In this document: in pieces, positions 43,959 to 53,057 of the stretch
How positions within the stretch are numbered: the first letter of the stretch is position 1
How the letters are laid out: the number at the start of each line of letters is the position of its first letter
Origin: Bacillus kexueae
GTDB lineage: Bacteria > Bacillota > Bacilli > Bacillales > Aeribacillaceae
Length of the DNA: 64,000 nucleotides
Reading direction: 5' to 3'
Assembly: GCF_022809095.1 (NCBI RefSeq)
Contig: NZ_JALAZE010000005.1
Span: forward strand, 62,001-126,000
The notes under the pieces: generated by a model
Seen by the model: only the letters and a program-made list of their open reading frames with translations
The model's database searches: none
What the model was told of the DNA's origin: nothing
Program-made: the position numbers and the translations under genes

Positions 43959-44060
43959 TTAATAAATAGGTGAATCAAAATTTACTTGTTCACCTATTTT
44001 GTCGATTGTAAAAATAAGTAGTATTAATAATGCAATCATTATGGTTATTTTTCTCATCAT
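43959..44060 (-). CDS. small single-helix membrane peptide (33 aa)
   Basis: Starts at ATG 44060 (or the adjacent ATG 44057) after TTGGAGA. It encodes MMRKITIMIALLILLIFTID followed by KIGEQVNFDSPIY: two positive charges, one hydrophobic helix and a polar tail. The gene is too short for standard calling. Ten-base inverted arms (AATAGGTGAA at about 43965-43974 and TTCACCTATT at about 43991-44000) lie in its 3' half. It may be co-transcribed with the membrane gene at 43911. Similar tiny membrane peptides are frequent in Bacillaceae. Confidence 0.45.
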   Translation of the reverse strand: MMRKITIMIALLILLIFTIDKIGEQVNFDSPIY

Positions 44061-44079
44061 TTTCTCCAAGTGGATGAAA

Positions 44080-45453
44080 CTAGCCTCGATGACCTTTGGA
44101 TAGAAAATCTATTTGTCTAGTCTTTTTGCCTTCTTCTCGCCGCTTGTTGAATGGGATCCCATGCTCCGTTATAAGGTGGGCATAACTTAAATCTAGGTCT
44201 TCCAATTGATCAACTGTCATTTCGTTGAATAGCGCAACAGCCAATACATCTACTCGCTTATCTACACCCGCGTTGCCAATTACTTGTCCACCGAGCAATC
44301 GACCGTTTGCCTTGTGATACACTAATTTCAAGTGTATATCGGATGCGCCAGGATAATAGCCAGCTCGATCTTTAGTAGAGATTCGAATTGTTTCATAAGG
44401 AATGGATAGAGATTTTGCTTCCTTTTCAGAAAGTCCTGTTTTTCCAAGTGAAAGACCCATGAATTTTATAATGGAAGAGCCGGTCACTCCTTTAAACGAT
44501 TGCCTCTTCCCACTCATATTGAGCCCCGCGATACGACCTTGTTTATTTGCTGTTGTCCCTAGTGGTATATAGTCATCAAGCTCTTTTATTCGATGGTATT
44601 GTGTGGCACAATCCCCAGCAGCATATACATCAGTAATATTTGTTTCCATAAATTGATTCACTTGAATGGCTTCTTTTTCATTTGTAAGGATGCCTGCTTC
44701 TTGAGCAAATTTGGTATTGGGACGAACTCCAACAGATATAAGAACAAAGTCCGTTTTATACTCATGCAAATCCGTTTCAACCATCTCAACTGCTTCTGTC
44801 CCTCGTAGCGCTCTTACTTGCTCATTCGTCACGACTTCGATTCCATGCTTTTTTGCTTCTTCTGAAACAAGCTCGGCCATCTCTTCATCGAAAAGATTGG
44901 CTATGTACGGGCCTCTTTGAATAATTCGAACATGCTTCCCAAGCTTTTTGAAGGACTCTGCCATTTCTAGTCCAATATAGCCTCCACCAATAATCGTTAC
45001 ATCGCGAATCTCCTTATTCAAATCTTGCACAATCTTTTCGGCATCAGGAATCGTTTTTAGCGTGTATACATTCTTTAAATTCACACCATCCCAGTTCGGT
45101 ATGATTGGAGAAGCTCCTGTCGCAATCAACAGTTTGTCATACGTATATGTAAAATCTTCCCCAGCCCTATAATGTTTACCACTTACACACTTTTCTTCAT
45201 GGTCTATTTTTGTCACTTCATGAAAAATCTTTGCATCTATTCCGTATTTATCACGAAATGTCTCCACCTTACGTGCAATTAGTTGATCAGTCGAAGAAAT
45301 ATCTCTACCAATGACATAAGGGAGGCCACACTGACTATAGGAATATATTTCACCCTTTTCTAACGTTATAACTTCTCCGGACGGATCGTTTCGGACAATT
45401 TGCATTGCGGCACTCATACCAGCTGCGTCCCCACCGATAATGACATATCTCAA
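44080..45453 (-). CDS. CoA-disulfide reductase / FAD-dependent pyridine nucleotide-disulfide oxidoreductase
   Basis: A 457-residue flavoprotein. The TTG start follows AGGAGGAGG. The FAD motif is [12 protein letters not shown] at residues 7-18; the redox Cys is in [12 protein letters not shown] (about residue 43), the form used by CoA-disulfide reductases and NADH oxidases/peroxidases. The NAD(P)H motif is [12 protein letters not shown] (about 155) and a second FAD motif is [12 protein letters not shown]-terminal dimerisation domain is present; there is no rhodanese domain. It keeps CoA reduced, replacing glutathione in Bacilli. Confidence 0.88.
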   Translation of the reverse strand: MRYVIIGGDAAGMSAAMQIVRNDPSGEVITLEKGEIYSYSQCGLPYVIGRDISSTDQLIARKVETFRDKYGIDAKIFHEVTKIDHEEKCVSGKHYRAGEDFTYTYDKLLIATGASPIIPNWDGVNLKNVYTLKTIPDAEKIVQDLNKEIRDVTIIGGGYIGLEMAESFKKLGKHVRIIQRGPYIANLFDEEMAELVSEEAKKHGIEVVTNEQVRALRGTEAVEMVETDLHEYKTDFVLISVGVRPNTKFAQEAGILTNEKEAIQVNQFMETNITDVYAAGDCATQYHRIKELDDYIPLGTTANKQGRIAGLNMSGKRQSFKGVTGSSIIKFMGLSLGKTGLSEKEAKSLSIPYETIRISTKDRAGYYPGASDIHLKLVYHKANGRLLGGQVIGNAGVDKRVDVLAVALFNEMTVDQLEDLDLSYAHLITEHGIPFNKRREEGKKTRQIDFLSKGHRG

Positions 45454-45490
45454 TTTCTCCTCCTCCTTCCTTTAAATACGTTTTACCCTC

Positions 45491-46309
45491 TTAAACCACA
45501 TAATAGTCTTGCGCATCATATACTTGAAAACCACACCATGTATAAAGCTTTAATGCATGTTCATTTGTAGCTTGTACTTCTAAATGTACTTCGTTTCCTT
45601 TTTGAATCTCATGAAAAACCAGTTGTTTTAATGCTTTTCGACCAATTCCTTGTTTTTGATAGCGAGGCAATACGGAAAACCCGTATATCCAGGACTCTCC
45701 TTTATGTCGATGGATTCTTACTTTTCCAACTGCAATGGAACCTTGTTCGATGATAAAAAAGTCTTGATTCACTTCACGTTTAATTTGCTCATTGTACGAT
45801 CGTGCTTCCGATTCTAAAAATCCAAAACATTCGACGTCGAGCTGAATTTCAAGATTGAAATCAGCCTTTGTTGCTTTTCGTAAATGTACACCCTCTTCTA
45901 AAGAAACGTGCTTCTCATTCCATTTCATCTGATATTCTCGGAAAGAAAAACGACACGGAAACTGTTTTAAAAATGCTTTCCCTGATTCTGATTTTTCCGG
46001 TGCATTTATGTATACTTCTCGAACATTTCTAGATTTCACTTCTTTCAGAGCATCTTTTAATAACCGTGAGAATATCCCTTTTCTCCGATAATGAGGATGT
46101 ACCATCCCACAAAGTTCTATTTTCGTTCCAAAACCATATAGACCTATGAACCCAACAAGCTTGTCACCTTCGTAATGAAAGAAATCATTTTGCTCCAATT
46201 CATTGCGCGTTTCGAGCAAATCCCAATTCAACTTCAATTTGATATGTTCATACTTCTCACATATTTCTTGTAATCCATTGATATCCCGTAATTTTTTTGA
46301 AGATAGCAT
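45491..46309 (-). CDS. tandem GNAT acetyltransferase
   Basis: A 272-residue protein from ATG 46309, preceded by AAAGGGGG. Two GNAT folds: the N-terminal one has HPHYRRKGIFSRLLKDAL, the C-terminal one LPRYQKQGIGRKALKQLV, both with the Q/RxxGxG/A acetyl-CoA loop. The final ATNEHALKLYTWCGFQVYDAQDYY is typical of the active C-terminal domain. The acceptor is unknown. It starts upstream of, and in the same direction as, the CoA-disulfide reductase gene (37-base gap), so the two may be co-transcribed. Confidence 0.87.
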   Translation of the reverse strand: MLSSKKLRDINGLQEICEKYEHIKLKLNWDLLETRNELEQNDFFHYEGDKLVGFIGLYGFGTKIELCGMVHPHYRRKGIFSRLLKDALKEVKSRNVREVYINAPEKSESGKAFLKQFPCRFSFREYQMKWNEKHVSLEEGVHLRKATKADFNLEIQLDVECFGFLESEARSYNEQIKREVNQDFFIIEQGSIAVGKVRIHRHKGESWIYGFSVLPRYQKQGIGRKALKQLVFHEIQKGNEVHLEVQATNEHALKLYTWCGFQVYDAQDYYVV

Positions 46310-46388
46310 GGTCATCCCCCTTTAATCCTTTTTGAAAGTATTCTTCTTTAACTGGGATTTTCCTGCCATCCATTCTCATCAGCCATTT

Positions 46389-46694
46389 TTACTTTTTCTT
46401 TCGTCGTGCATTCGATTTTTTGATATACGGTACTTTCGAGCCCGGTTGCTTTCGAATCCATGATAAAAATTTTTTCATTTCTTCTTGTTCACGTAATGCC
46501 TCGATGGTCGTTAAACCAAGAATCACAATTTCTTTATTTGAGAATAGCGCATGAATTTGTTTATGGCATGGAATACATAAATAAGCAGTAGGTAAAAACG
46601 TTCCCCCTTCTTCTTTCGGTGTTAAATGATGCAAAGTTGTTTTCACATTTTCTCTCAAACAGAGCTCACATGTAGTCGGGTATTTTTTACTCAT
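46389..46694 (-). CDS. HNH family endonuclease-like protein
   Basis: A 101-residue protein with the HNH pattern: CELC near the N-terminus, LHHLTPKEEGG (the His pair) and CIPCHKQIHALF (second zinc pair and final His). A basic tail (KKSNARRKKK) can bind nucleic acid. It stands free of phage or restriction genes. GAGGAAG precedes the ATG. Zinc and fold assignment are good; the natural role is unknown. Confidence 0.8.
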   Translation of the reverse strand: MSKKYPTTCELCLRENVKTTLHHLTPKEEGGTFLPTAYLCIPCHKQIHALFSNKEIVILGLTTIEALREQEEMKKFLSWIRKQPGSKVPYIKKSNARRKKK

Positions 46695-46804
46695 GGTCCA
46701 CTTCCTCTCATGTTACGCTGTTATTCTACCCCTTCACTTTGATTACCTTTCAACCAAATAACTCCGTAGAGTGGTTTTTTTTGAATATATAATTTAGCCA
46801 AAAA

Positions 46805-46834
46805 GAAAAAGTAGACGGTAACCGCCTACTTTTT
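46805..46834 (-). terminator. terminator of the mannitol operon
   Basis: AAAAAGTAG-A-CGGT pairs with ACCG-C-CTACTTTTT, overlapping the last codons of mtlD. Confidence 0.85.
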
Positions 46835-47977
46835 CAGTTCTTCATATTGATTCATAATTTCTTTAGTTAAAGGGGACTCTTGACTAAGTCCCGTAAATTC
46901 GACAATCGCCTCTACCAGACCTTTTTCTTCAATCGCTTGCTGAATCGTTTGTGCCTCAGCATCTTCTGCGTAATTAAAGTGCAAGGCACTTGCAATACTT
47001 TTTGCTAAATAACTTGGCACTTCTCCCACTAACTCTAAGTACTGAGTTGCAGGGTTTGTTAACCGATCTTTCGCTCCTAGCTTTCGAATTGGGGAACGGC
47101 CAACTCGTGTGACTTCATCTTTTAATGCTGGGTTTAAGAAGCGTTGAATGATCTTTTCACGGTATTTTTCATGCTCAGCTTCATCTAAATCGTACTTCGT
47201 AGTAAGTAAACGTCCTGTTTCTTTTACCGTATTTTGAACGATTGCTTGGATTCTTTCGTCTTTCATTGCTTGGTCAATCGTTTCGAATCCATATAAGTAG
47301 CCTAAATACGCACAAGCGGCATGACCAGTATTGACCGTGAAGAGCTTGCGTTCAATATATGGCTTTAAATCCTTTACATAGGTGATACCTGAAACGTCTG
47401 GCCTTGAACCTACAACTTCTGTTTCATCTACGACCCACTCAAAGAATGGTTCTACCATAACCATTAATGGGTCTTCATTTGTTTGGTTCGGAACAATACG
47501 ATCAACCGCAGAATTCGGGAAGCCTAGCCGCGTTTGAAACTCTTCCACTTCCTCGTGAGACAAGTTCTCAAATACTTTCTCTTTTAGGAAAGCACTACCA
47601 CCAATCATATTTTCACACGCAATAATGTTTAAAGGTGTTGTTGATTGATTGAATCGCTTCTTTACTCCTTCAGAGATGAGAGGAGCAATCAATGGCAAAA
47701 TATTCGGTCCAACAGCGGTTGTCACAAGGTCTGCTTTCGCAATTATCTCAATGACTTCTTCACGCTGCTCTATGCTATTTTTAGCAAAAACATTTTGAAC
47801 GGTTACTTCTTCTTTTGTTTCATCGGCAATGACAACTTTATATTCCTTTCGCTCATTAAGCAGTTGAACGACTTGATCATTGACGTCGATAAAACATGTT
47901 TCATAGCCTGACTCGGATAATAACTTTCCGATAAAACCTCGACCGATATTACCTGCACCGAAGTGGACAGCAAGCAT
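46826..47977 (-). CDS. mtlD: mannitol-1-phosphate 5-dehydrogenase
   Basis: A 383-residue enzyme oxidising mannitol-1-phosphate to fructose-6-phosphate with NAD. ATG 47977 follows AAGGAG, one base after the mtlF stop. The NAD motif is HFGAGNIGRGFIGKLL at the N-terminus; the catalytic region has KLFTVNTGHAACAYLGYLYG (the conserved Lys, Asn and His). It is the last gene of mtlA-mtlR-mtlF-mtlD, ended by a hairpin. Confidence 0.96.
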   Translation of the reverse strand: MLAVHFGAGNIGRGFIGKLLSESGYETCFIDVNDQVVQLLNERKEYKVVIADETKEEVTVQNVFAKNSIEQREEVIEIIAKADLVTTAVGPNILPLIAPLISEGVKKRFNQSTTPLNIIACENMIGGSAFLKEKVFENLSHEEVEEFQTRLGFPNSAVDRIVPNQTNEDPLMVMVEPFFEWVVDETEVVGSRPDVSGITYVKDLKPYIERKLFTVNTGHAACAYLGYLYGFETIDQAMKDERIQAIVQNTVKETGRLLTTKYDLDEAEHEKYREKIIQRFLNPALKDEVTRVGRSPIRKLGAKDRLTNPATQYLELVGEVPSYLAKSIASALHFNYAEDAEAQTIQQAIEEKGLVEAIVEFTGLSQESPLTKEIMNQYEELKK

Positions 47978-47978
47978 A

Positions 47979-48416
47979 TTACTCCACTCCTTCAAACTGA
48001 CTTAAAACTTCTTCTTTCGAACTCGCTTTTACAATTGCCTCTACATTTTCTTCTTCAGAACATACAATGGCAATTTTAGAAAGGATTTCTAAGTGCTCGT
48101 CTCCTTTACCAGCAATACCAATTAATAGTTTTACGATGTTACCGTCACCAAAGTCTACTCCGTTAGGTACTTGCACAATAGCAATTCCAGATTCTTTGAC
48201 AGCTTTCTTTGCCTCTTCTGTACCATGTGGAATCGCAACAAAATTCCCCATATACGTAGATGTTAGTTCTTCACGCTCGATCATTTTTTCGATATAGTCT
48301 GCTTCAACATATCCTTGCTCATGGAGGATACGTCCCGTTGTACGAATTGCTTCCTCTTTATTAGCAAATTCTGCATTCATTAAAATATTTTCACTTGTTA
48401 AAATTGCACGTCCCAT
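47979..48416 (-). CDS. mtlF: mannitol-specific PTS enzyme IIA
   Basis: A 145-residue EIIA-mtl domain protein from ATG 48416 behind AAGGAG. The phospho-acceptor His is in NFVAIPHGTEEAKKAV (about residue 62). It passes phosphate from HPr to the IIB domain of MtlA. The separate IIA, next to mtlD, is the usual arrangement in Bacillaceae outside B. subtilis. Confidence 0.95.
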   Translation of the reverse strand: MGRAILTSENILMNAEFANKEEAIRTTGRILHEQGYVEADYIEKMIEREELTSTYMGNFVAIPHGTEEAKKAVKESGIAIVQVPNGVDFGDGNIVKLLIGIAGKGDEHLEILSKIAIVCSEEENVEAIVKASSKEEVLSQFEGVE

Positions 48417-48428
48417 TCTAAACACTCC

Positions 48429-50507
48429 TTAAGAATTTAATTTCTCCTGTAAAAACTGTTCAAATTTAACCGCCATATAGGCTTTAATCGCTGATACATC
48501 ACCTGTTTCGAATAACGATATACTTTCTTTACTTTCAATCATACAGGCGCTTATATAACTTAACACTTCGAGCACTTCCGAAGATGTTTCCGTCGGCGCA
48601 ATCATGAAAAGTATTTTTCGTATTTCAACCTCTGAATCATCCATTCCTTTAACACGTAATGCATTTGATAAATTTGCGATTGAAAAACACGCCTTTTGTA
48701 CCGAATGGCTTCTCGTATGAAACAATGCGAGACTCGTATTTGGAATACCTAGCCCCCCTAGCTTTTCTCGCTTCACTAGAGCCTTTACTACTTCATCGAT
48801 GTCTGACAATACTTCTTTTTTATGAAGAGATTCGCAAATATTCACTAATGCATCATTTATTGTTTTAGCCTCTACTTCCAGTAACTCTATCTCTTGAAGC
48901 AGACGATAAACGGTATCGGAATAAACTTTCATCGTTTGAATGCGTTCCATCGTTTTCCCGACACCCTGCGTATTCGAAGGAATCGTTTTATTCTCTCTTT
49001 CATTTTCCACAAGGGGTTGTTGCCAACAATGACGGATTGAACGTTTTATTTTCTTAATTTCGTCCTTTGTTAATATAGGGCTCACAACGATGTGTTCCCG
49101 GTTAATTTGCGGTAGTGAAATGGTAGAGATAATCAAGTCATATCGCGTAATGTCCATATTTGATAATTCAAATATTGAAACATTTTTTAGTTCAGTAATT
49201 TCAGGAATCTCCCTTTTCATTCTAGAGAGCAGCATTTTAGAAGTACCGATTCCACTCGAGCAAATAACTAACGCTCGAATAGGATGAAGCATTTGATTGC
49301 TAACAAAAGCGGACCCGAAATGTAATACTAAATACCCCACTTCTTCATCTGGAATATTGATTTGATTAAACGTTTGTTTAGCCGCTTCTTTTACAACGAA
49401 GAACAATTCTTCGTAATCTTCCTTTATTTGATCCAGTAAGGGGTTTGTAATCCCCATTTCTTGTTTTATACGATACAAGGCAGGTTTTAAATGAACGACA
49501 AGACCTTGAAATAGCGATTCGTCTTTAGATAAGGGAAATTGGGTTTTCTCTTCTACAAGTTGAATGAGTTCTTTGACTTTTAGCGCTATCTCCATCGTAG
49601 AATCTTCTAGAATAAACTCTTGTTCATTTCTTAATTTTGCACCTTGTAAATGCATCGCCATGTAGCCAATTTCAGCTTCCGGTACTTCAACTTGAAATGT
49701 TTGACTTAATTGATGAGCAAGGTGAGTTGCATACTCAAATTCTTTCGCTTCCTTTAAATGATGAAACAAGGCATCATCTACTTGAACATGCTCTCCTTGA
49801 ATAATTCTCTCCATTGCTAAAGCGATGTGAATAACAAGCCCCACATACGCTCTATCTGATATTGAATAAGGAAGATTTTGAATAAAATCTTCCACAACTC
49901 TTTCTACCGCTGAAACTTTCTCCTGATCCACTAGCCCCAGTAGCTGTTCCGAAATGAATGAATCATGACGTTTAATGAGTTTAAGTAATTCAACCTCTTC
50001 CACATGTTCAGAAATCAATTGACTCATCATGCGTCGTTTAGCAGATTCGGAACCGACAAGCTGTATCCCAAATCCTCTTTTTCGAACGAGATCAAGACTC
50101 GAATGCACTAATCGTTCTTCAATTCTCGTTAAGTCATTGCTAATGGTTGCTACCGTTACGTACAAATCCTGCGCTAATGAAATCAGTTTTATCGGTTCAG
50201 ATGAGTTGAGGAGCGCGCATAAAATCATACGCTGTCGCTCCTCTGGAGTATACTCATCACTTTCCACATTCTGCATTTCTAAAGTTAACTGCTCAATCGC
50301 TAGTTCGTCGCCTACAAGTTGAAGCCCAATCCCTGACTTCTTTATAAGGCGTAACGATTTCTTTTCGAGCAAACCTTCGATGCCCTTTAAATCTCGATGA
50401 ATGGTACGTGTACTTACCCCTAAATGTTCAGCAAGCGCTTGAACTGTCATCTCTTTTTCTTTTAGTAATTTGTTTAAGATGAGCCTTTCTCTCGCTGATA
50501 AGTACAT
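48429..50507 (-). CDS. mtlR: mannitol operon activator MtlR (PRD-containing)
   Basis: A 692-residue regulator from ATG 50507 (GGAG upstream). Order of domains: DeoR/Mga-like helix-turn-helixes (ERLILNKLLKEKEMTVQALAEHLGVSTRTIHRDLKG), two PRDs (about 190-400) with conserved His residues, an EIIB-gat-like domain with Cys in IRALVICSSGIGTSKML, and an EIIA-mtl-like domain with His in NTSLALFHTRSHS. Phosphorylation of PRD2 by HPr activates, while phosphorylation of the IIA/IIB-like domains signals mannitol absence. It lies inside the operon it should control; a palindrome at 52085-52106 is the likely site. Confidence 0.93.
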   Translation of the reverse strand: MYLSARERLILNKLLKEKEMTVQALAEHLGVSTRTIHRDLKGIEGLLEKKSLRLIKKSGIGLQLVGDELAIEQLTLEMQNVESDEYTPEERQRMILCALLNSSEPIKLISLAQDLYVTVATISNDLTRIEERLVHSSLDLVRKRGFGIQLVGSESAKRRMMSQLISEHVEEVELLKLIKRHDSFISEQLLGLVDQEKVSAVERVVEDFIQNLPYSISDRAYVGLVIHIALAMERIIQGEHVQVDDALFHHLKEAKEFEYATHLAHQLSQTFQVEVPEAEIGYMAMHLQGAKLRNEQEFILEDSTMEIALKVKELIQLVEEKTQFPLSKDESLFQGLVVHLKPALYRIKQEMGITNPLLDQIKEDYEELFFVVKEAAKQTFNQINIPDEEVGYLVLHFGSAFVSNQMLHPIRALVICSSGIGTSKMLLSRMKREIPEITELKNVSIFELSNMDITRYDLIISTISLPQINREHIVVSPILTKDEIKKIKRSIRHCWQQPLVENERENKTIPSNTQGVGKTMERIQTMKVYSDTVYRLLQEIELLEVEAKTINDALVNICESLHKKEVLSDIDEVVKALVKREKLGGLGIPNTSLALFHTRSHSVQKACFSIANLSNALRVKGMDDSEVEIRKILFMIAPTETSSEVLEVLSYISACMIESKESISLFETGDVSAIKAYMAVKFEQFLQEKLNS

Positions 50508-50534
50508 ACTAGTCACTCCATCGATTATTATTGG

Positions 50535-52007
50535 TTATTCACTTAATTCCTTAATAAGTTGATCATAATGTGGACTATTTAAGAAGTTTTCCACTGAAAT
50601 ATGCGTACTGTTTGGATTCTTCGCTTTTGCACGATCTGTTAAGTCTTTATGTGTAATGACAATGTCAGCATCACTAGGCAAGTTGTTAATAGATGAATTA
50701 GTAATCATTACATCAAGACCTGCCTTCTTCGCTTTATTCTTTAAGATGGATGCACCCATGGCACTAGAACCCATACCCGCATCACAAGCGAAGATGATCT
50801 TATTGACTTCTTTTCCTTGCGTTAAGCTGTCTGATTGATTAGCTGACACACTTTCAGTTTCGTTTTCTTCCTTATTTTCAGCCTCTTCGTTTTGAACTAA
50901 CATAGAAGCTCTTGTTTCTTTTCCTTTAAGCTTGGATGATTGTTCTGTCGCTTTTTTCAATGCATCTTCGTCTTCTTCTTGTTTAGATGCTTTTAAAATA
51001 ATGGAACTTATTACAAATGATACGACTGTTGCTACGATTACTCCTGCAAGTACTCCTAAATAATTCCCTTTTGGTGTCATTGCTAGTAACGCAAAAATAC
51101 TGCCTGGTGATGGGACAGCTACAAGTCCAGCGTCAAATAACATAAAAGTGAATACACCGGACGCTCCACCAGCAATTGCCGCGACTAGTAGTAGTGGCTT
51201 CATTAAGATGTATGGGAAATAGATTTCATGAATTCCACCTAAGAAGTGAATAATCGCTGCACCAGGAGCTGATTGCTTCGATACACCTTTTCCAAATAAC
51301 ATATACGCTAACAAAATACCAAAACCAGGTCCAGGATTCGCTTCTAGTAAGAAAAGCACTGATTTACCTGTTTCAGCTGCCTGCTCGATTCCAATTGGGC
51401 TTAAGATCCCGTGGTTAATCGCGTTGTTTAAAAATAATATCTTCCCTGTTTCAATGAAAATACTTGCTAGCGGTAAAAGTTTTGCATCGACAATCACTTG
51501 AACTCCACCAGCTAACACTTCAGTTAAAGAAAGAACGACAGGACCGATTCCTAAGTAAGCTAAGATTGTTAGTATTAATGCAACAAAACCTGCCGAGAAG
51601 TTATTCACAAGCATTTCAAAGCCTGATTTCACTTTTCCATCAATAAGTTGGTCGAACTTTTTAATTGTCCAACCTCCAAGCGGTCCCATTACCATGGCAC
51701 CTAAGAACATTGGAATATCTGCGCCTACGATGACTCCCATCGTTGCAGTCGCACCAACGACACCACCACGAACGTCGTGAACCATCTTACCGCCTGTGTA
51801 CCCAATTAATAAAGGTAGTAAGTAGGTAATCATCGGACCTACTAAATTAGCTAAATCTTCGTTTGGAAGCCAACCAGTAGGAATGAATAAGGCTGTAATA
51901 ATTCCCCATGCGATAAATGCCCCCATATTCGGCATAATCATACCGCTTAAAAAGCTTCCAAATCGCTGAATCTTTACTTTTATACCAGATTGTTGATTTG
52001 TATTCAT
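50535..52007 (-). CDS. mtlA: mannitol-specific PTS enzyme IICB
   Basis: A 490-residue transporter from ATG 52007, preceded by GGGAGG; the longer reading crosses the promoter. The IIC membrane domain fills about the first 345 residues (SGMIMPNMGAFIAWGIITALF; GIHEIYFPYILMKP with the conserved Glu). A low-complexity linker rich in Lys, Glu and Asn follows, then the IIB domain with active Cys at about 408 (IIFACDAGMGSSAMG). It imports mannitol as mannitol-1-phosphate. The IIA function is on MtlF. Confidence 0.96.
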   Translation of the reverse strand: MNTNQQSGIKVKIQRFGSFLSGMIMPNMGAFIAWGIITALFIPTGWLPNEDLANLVGPMITYLLPLLIGYTGGKMVHDVRGGVVGATATMGVIVGADIPMFLGAMVMGPLGGWTIKKFDQLIDGKVKSGFEMLVNNFSAGFVALILTILAYLGIGPVVLSLTEVLAGGVQVIVDAKLLPLASIFIETGKILFLNNAINHGILSPIGIEQAAETGKSVLFLLEANPGPGFGILLAYMLFGKGVSKQSAPGAAIIHFLGGIHEIYFPYILMKPLLLVAAIAGGASGVFTFMLFDAGLVAVPSPGSIFALLAMTPKGNYLGVLAGVIVATVVSFVISSIILKASKQEEDEDALKKATEQSSKLKGKETRASMLVQNEEAENKEENETESVSANQSDSLTQGKEVNKIIFACDAGMGSSAMGASILKNKAKKAGLDVMITNSSINNLPSDADIVITHKDLTDRAKAKNPNSTHISVENFLNSPHYDQLIKELSE

Positions 52008-52036
52008 TGAGGACCTCCCTTTCACTTTGTACATTA

Positions 52037-52106
52037 ATGATAAAGCGGTTTCAGGCCCCTTATCAACGAATAGTAATACCGTTTTTGTCACACTGGATGT
52101 TGACAA
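52037..52106 (-). promoter_or_regulatory. mtlA promoter and MtlR-type operator
   Basis: On the minus strand: -35 TTGATA (52061-52066), 18-base spacer, -10 TATCAT (52037-52042). Upstream, TTGTCA (52085-52090) and TGACAA (52101-52106) form an inverted repeat with CACTGGATGT between, close to the MtlR site TTGNCACA-N4-TGTGNCAA. The spacer contains TGAAACCGCTTT, a partial cre match that could bind CcpA. Confidence 0.65.
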
Positions 52107-52242
52107 AACTGAAAAAGGAACGTCCTGTAAATGGTACATTTTTGTGCCATCTTTCTAACAATTTATAACTAACTAGTGACAAGCTTAGGTATAAACGATA
52201 GGATAATAAAAGTATGAGAATTAGATTTATAAGGAGTTTTTC

Positions 52243-53034
52243 ATGTTAGAATATAAAGTATTTGAAGGCCCTTCATCTGAATACCTTGTGTTGATACATG
52301 GTTTTGGAGGGAATTGTAGCATTTTTCATAAGCAGATTCGCTTTTTTCAGAAATATTTTAATGTCGTGACCATTCATCTTCCTGGGCACGGAAAGTCTCC
52401 TAGTCCAGATCAATATAATCAGCCGTTTTCATTTAACTTAGCGGCACGCGAATGCATTCGTATTCTTGACCATTTGCGCATCGAGAAAGCACATTTCTTG
52501 ACGATATCGCTCGGGTCTGTGATTGTACACTGTTTAATGAACCATTATCCTGAACGGGTGAAGTCTGCCGTTCTCGGTGGGGCCATCACTCGTCTTACTT
52601 GGACTTCAAAAACATTAGTGGCATGTGGGAAAGTCGTCAAATCCTTTACTCCTCATATTTGGTTATACAAACTATTTGCCCATATTATTATGCCAAGGAA
52701 AAATCACCATCATTCCAGAGAAATGTTTGTCAAGGCAGCCCAAAAGATGAAACGGAAAGATTTTTTAGCCTGGTTTCATCTCGTAAATGATGTCCAATCA
52801 ACCTTCGTGATTAACGAAAAAACGAAAGCGATTCCAAAGCTTTACCTTTCAGGTAGAGAAGACCATTTATTTGTAAATGCCATTCAAAAAGATGTTCAAA
52901 GTGACGATAATGCTCAAATGATTGTCATTGAAAAATGTGGACATGTGTGTAACGTGGACAAAGCGGACGAATTTAACCAACATGCTCTATCATTTTTACA
53001 ATATTTCATCCAAGAGAAAAGTAGCGTCTCTTAA
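52243..53034 (+). CDS. alpha/beta hydrolase
   Basis: A 263-residue alpha/beta hydrolase. The oxyanion region is LIHGFGGN; the nucleophile elbow is FLTISLGSVIVH (Ser in a T-x-S-x-G form instead of the usual G-x-S-x-G); the acid is in SGREDHLF and the His in CGHVCNVDKADEFN. ATG 52243 follows GGAG. It lies 23 bases before an SDR gene in the same direction and is probably co-transcribed. The substrate is unknown; the replacement of the first elbow Gly is uncommon. Confidence 0.85.
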   Translation: MLEYKVFEGPSSEYLVLIHGFGGNCSIFHKQIRFFQKYFNVVTIHLPGHGKSPSPDQYNQPFSFNLAARECIRILDHLRIEKAHFLTISLGSVIVHCLMNHYPERVKSAVLGGAITRLTWTSKTLVACGKVVKSFTPHIWLYKLFAHIIMPRKNHHHSREMFVKAAQKMKRKDFLAWFHLVNDVQSTFVINEKTKAIPKLYLSGREDHLFVNAIQKDVQSDDNAQMIVIEKCGHVCNVDKADEFNQHALSFLQYFIQEKSSVS

Positions 53035-53057
53035 TCCAAAACAACAGGAGTGATTTT

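Noticed and set aside
50535-52139. 534-residue version of MtlA
   Set aside because: The first 44 residues would come from the promoter and operator; the ATG at 52007 behind GGGAGG gives the normal IICB length.
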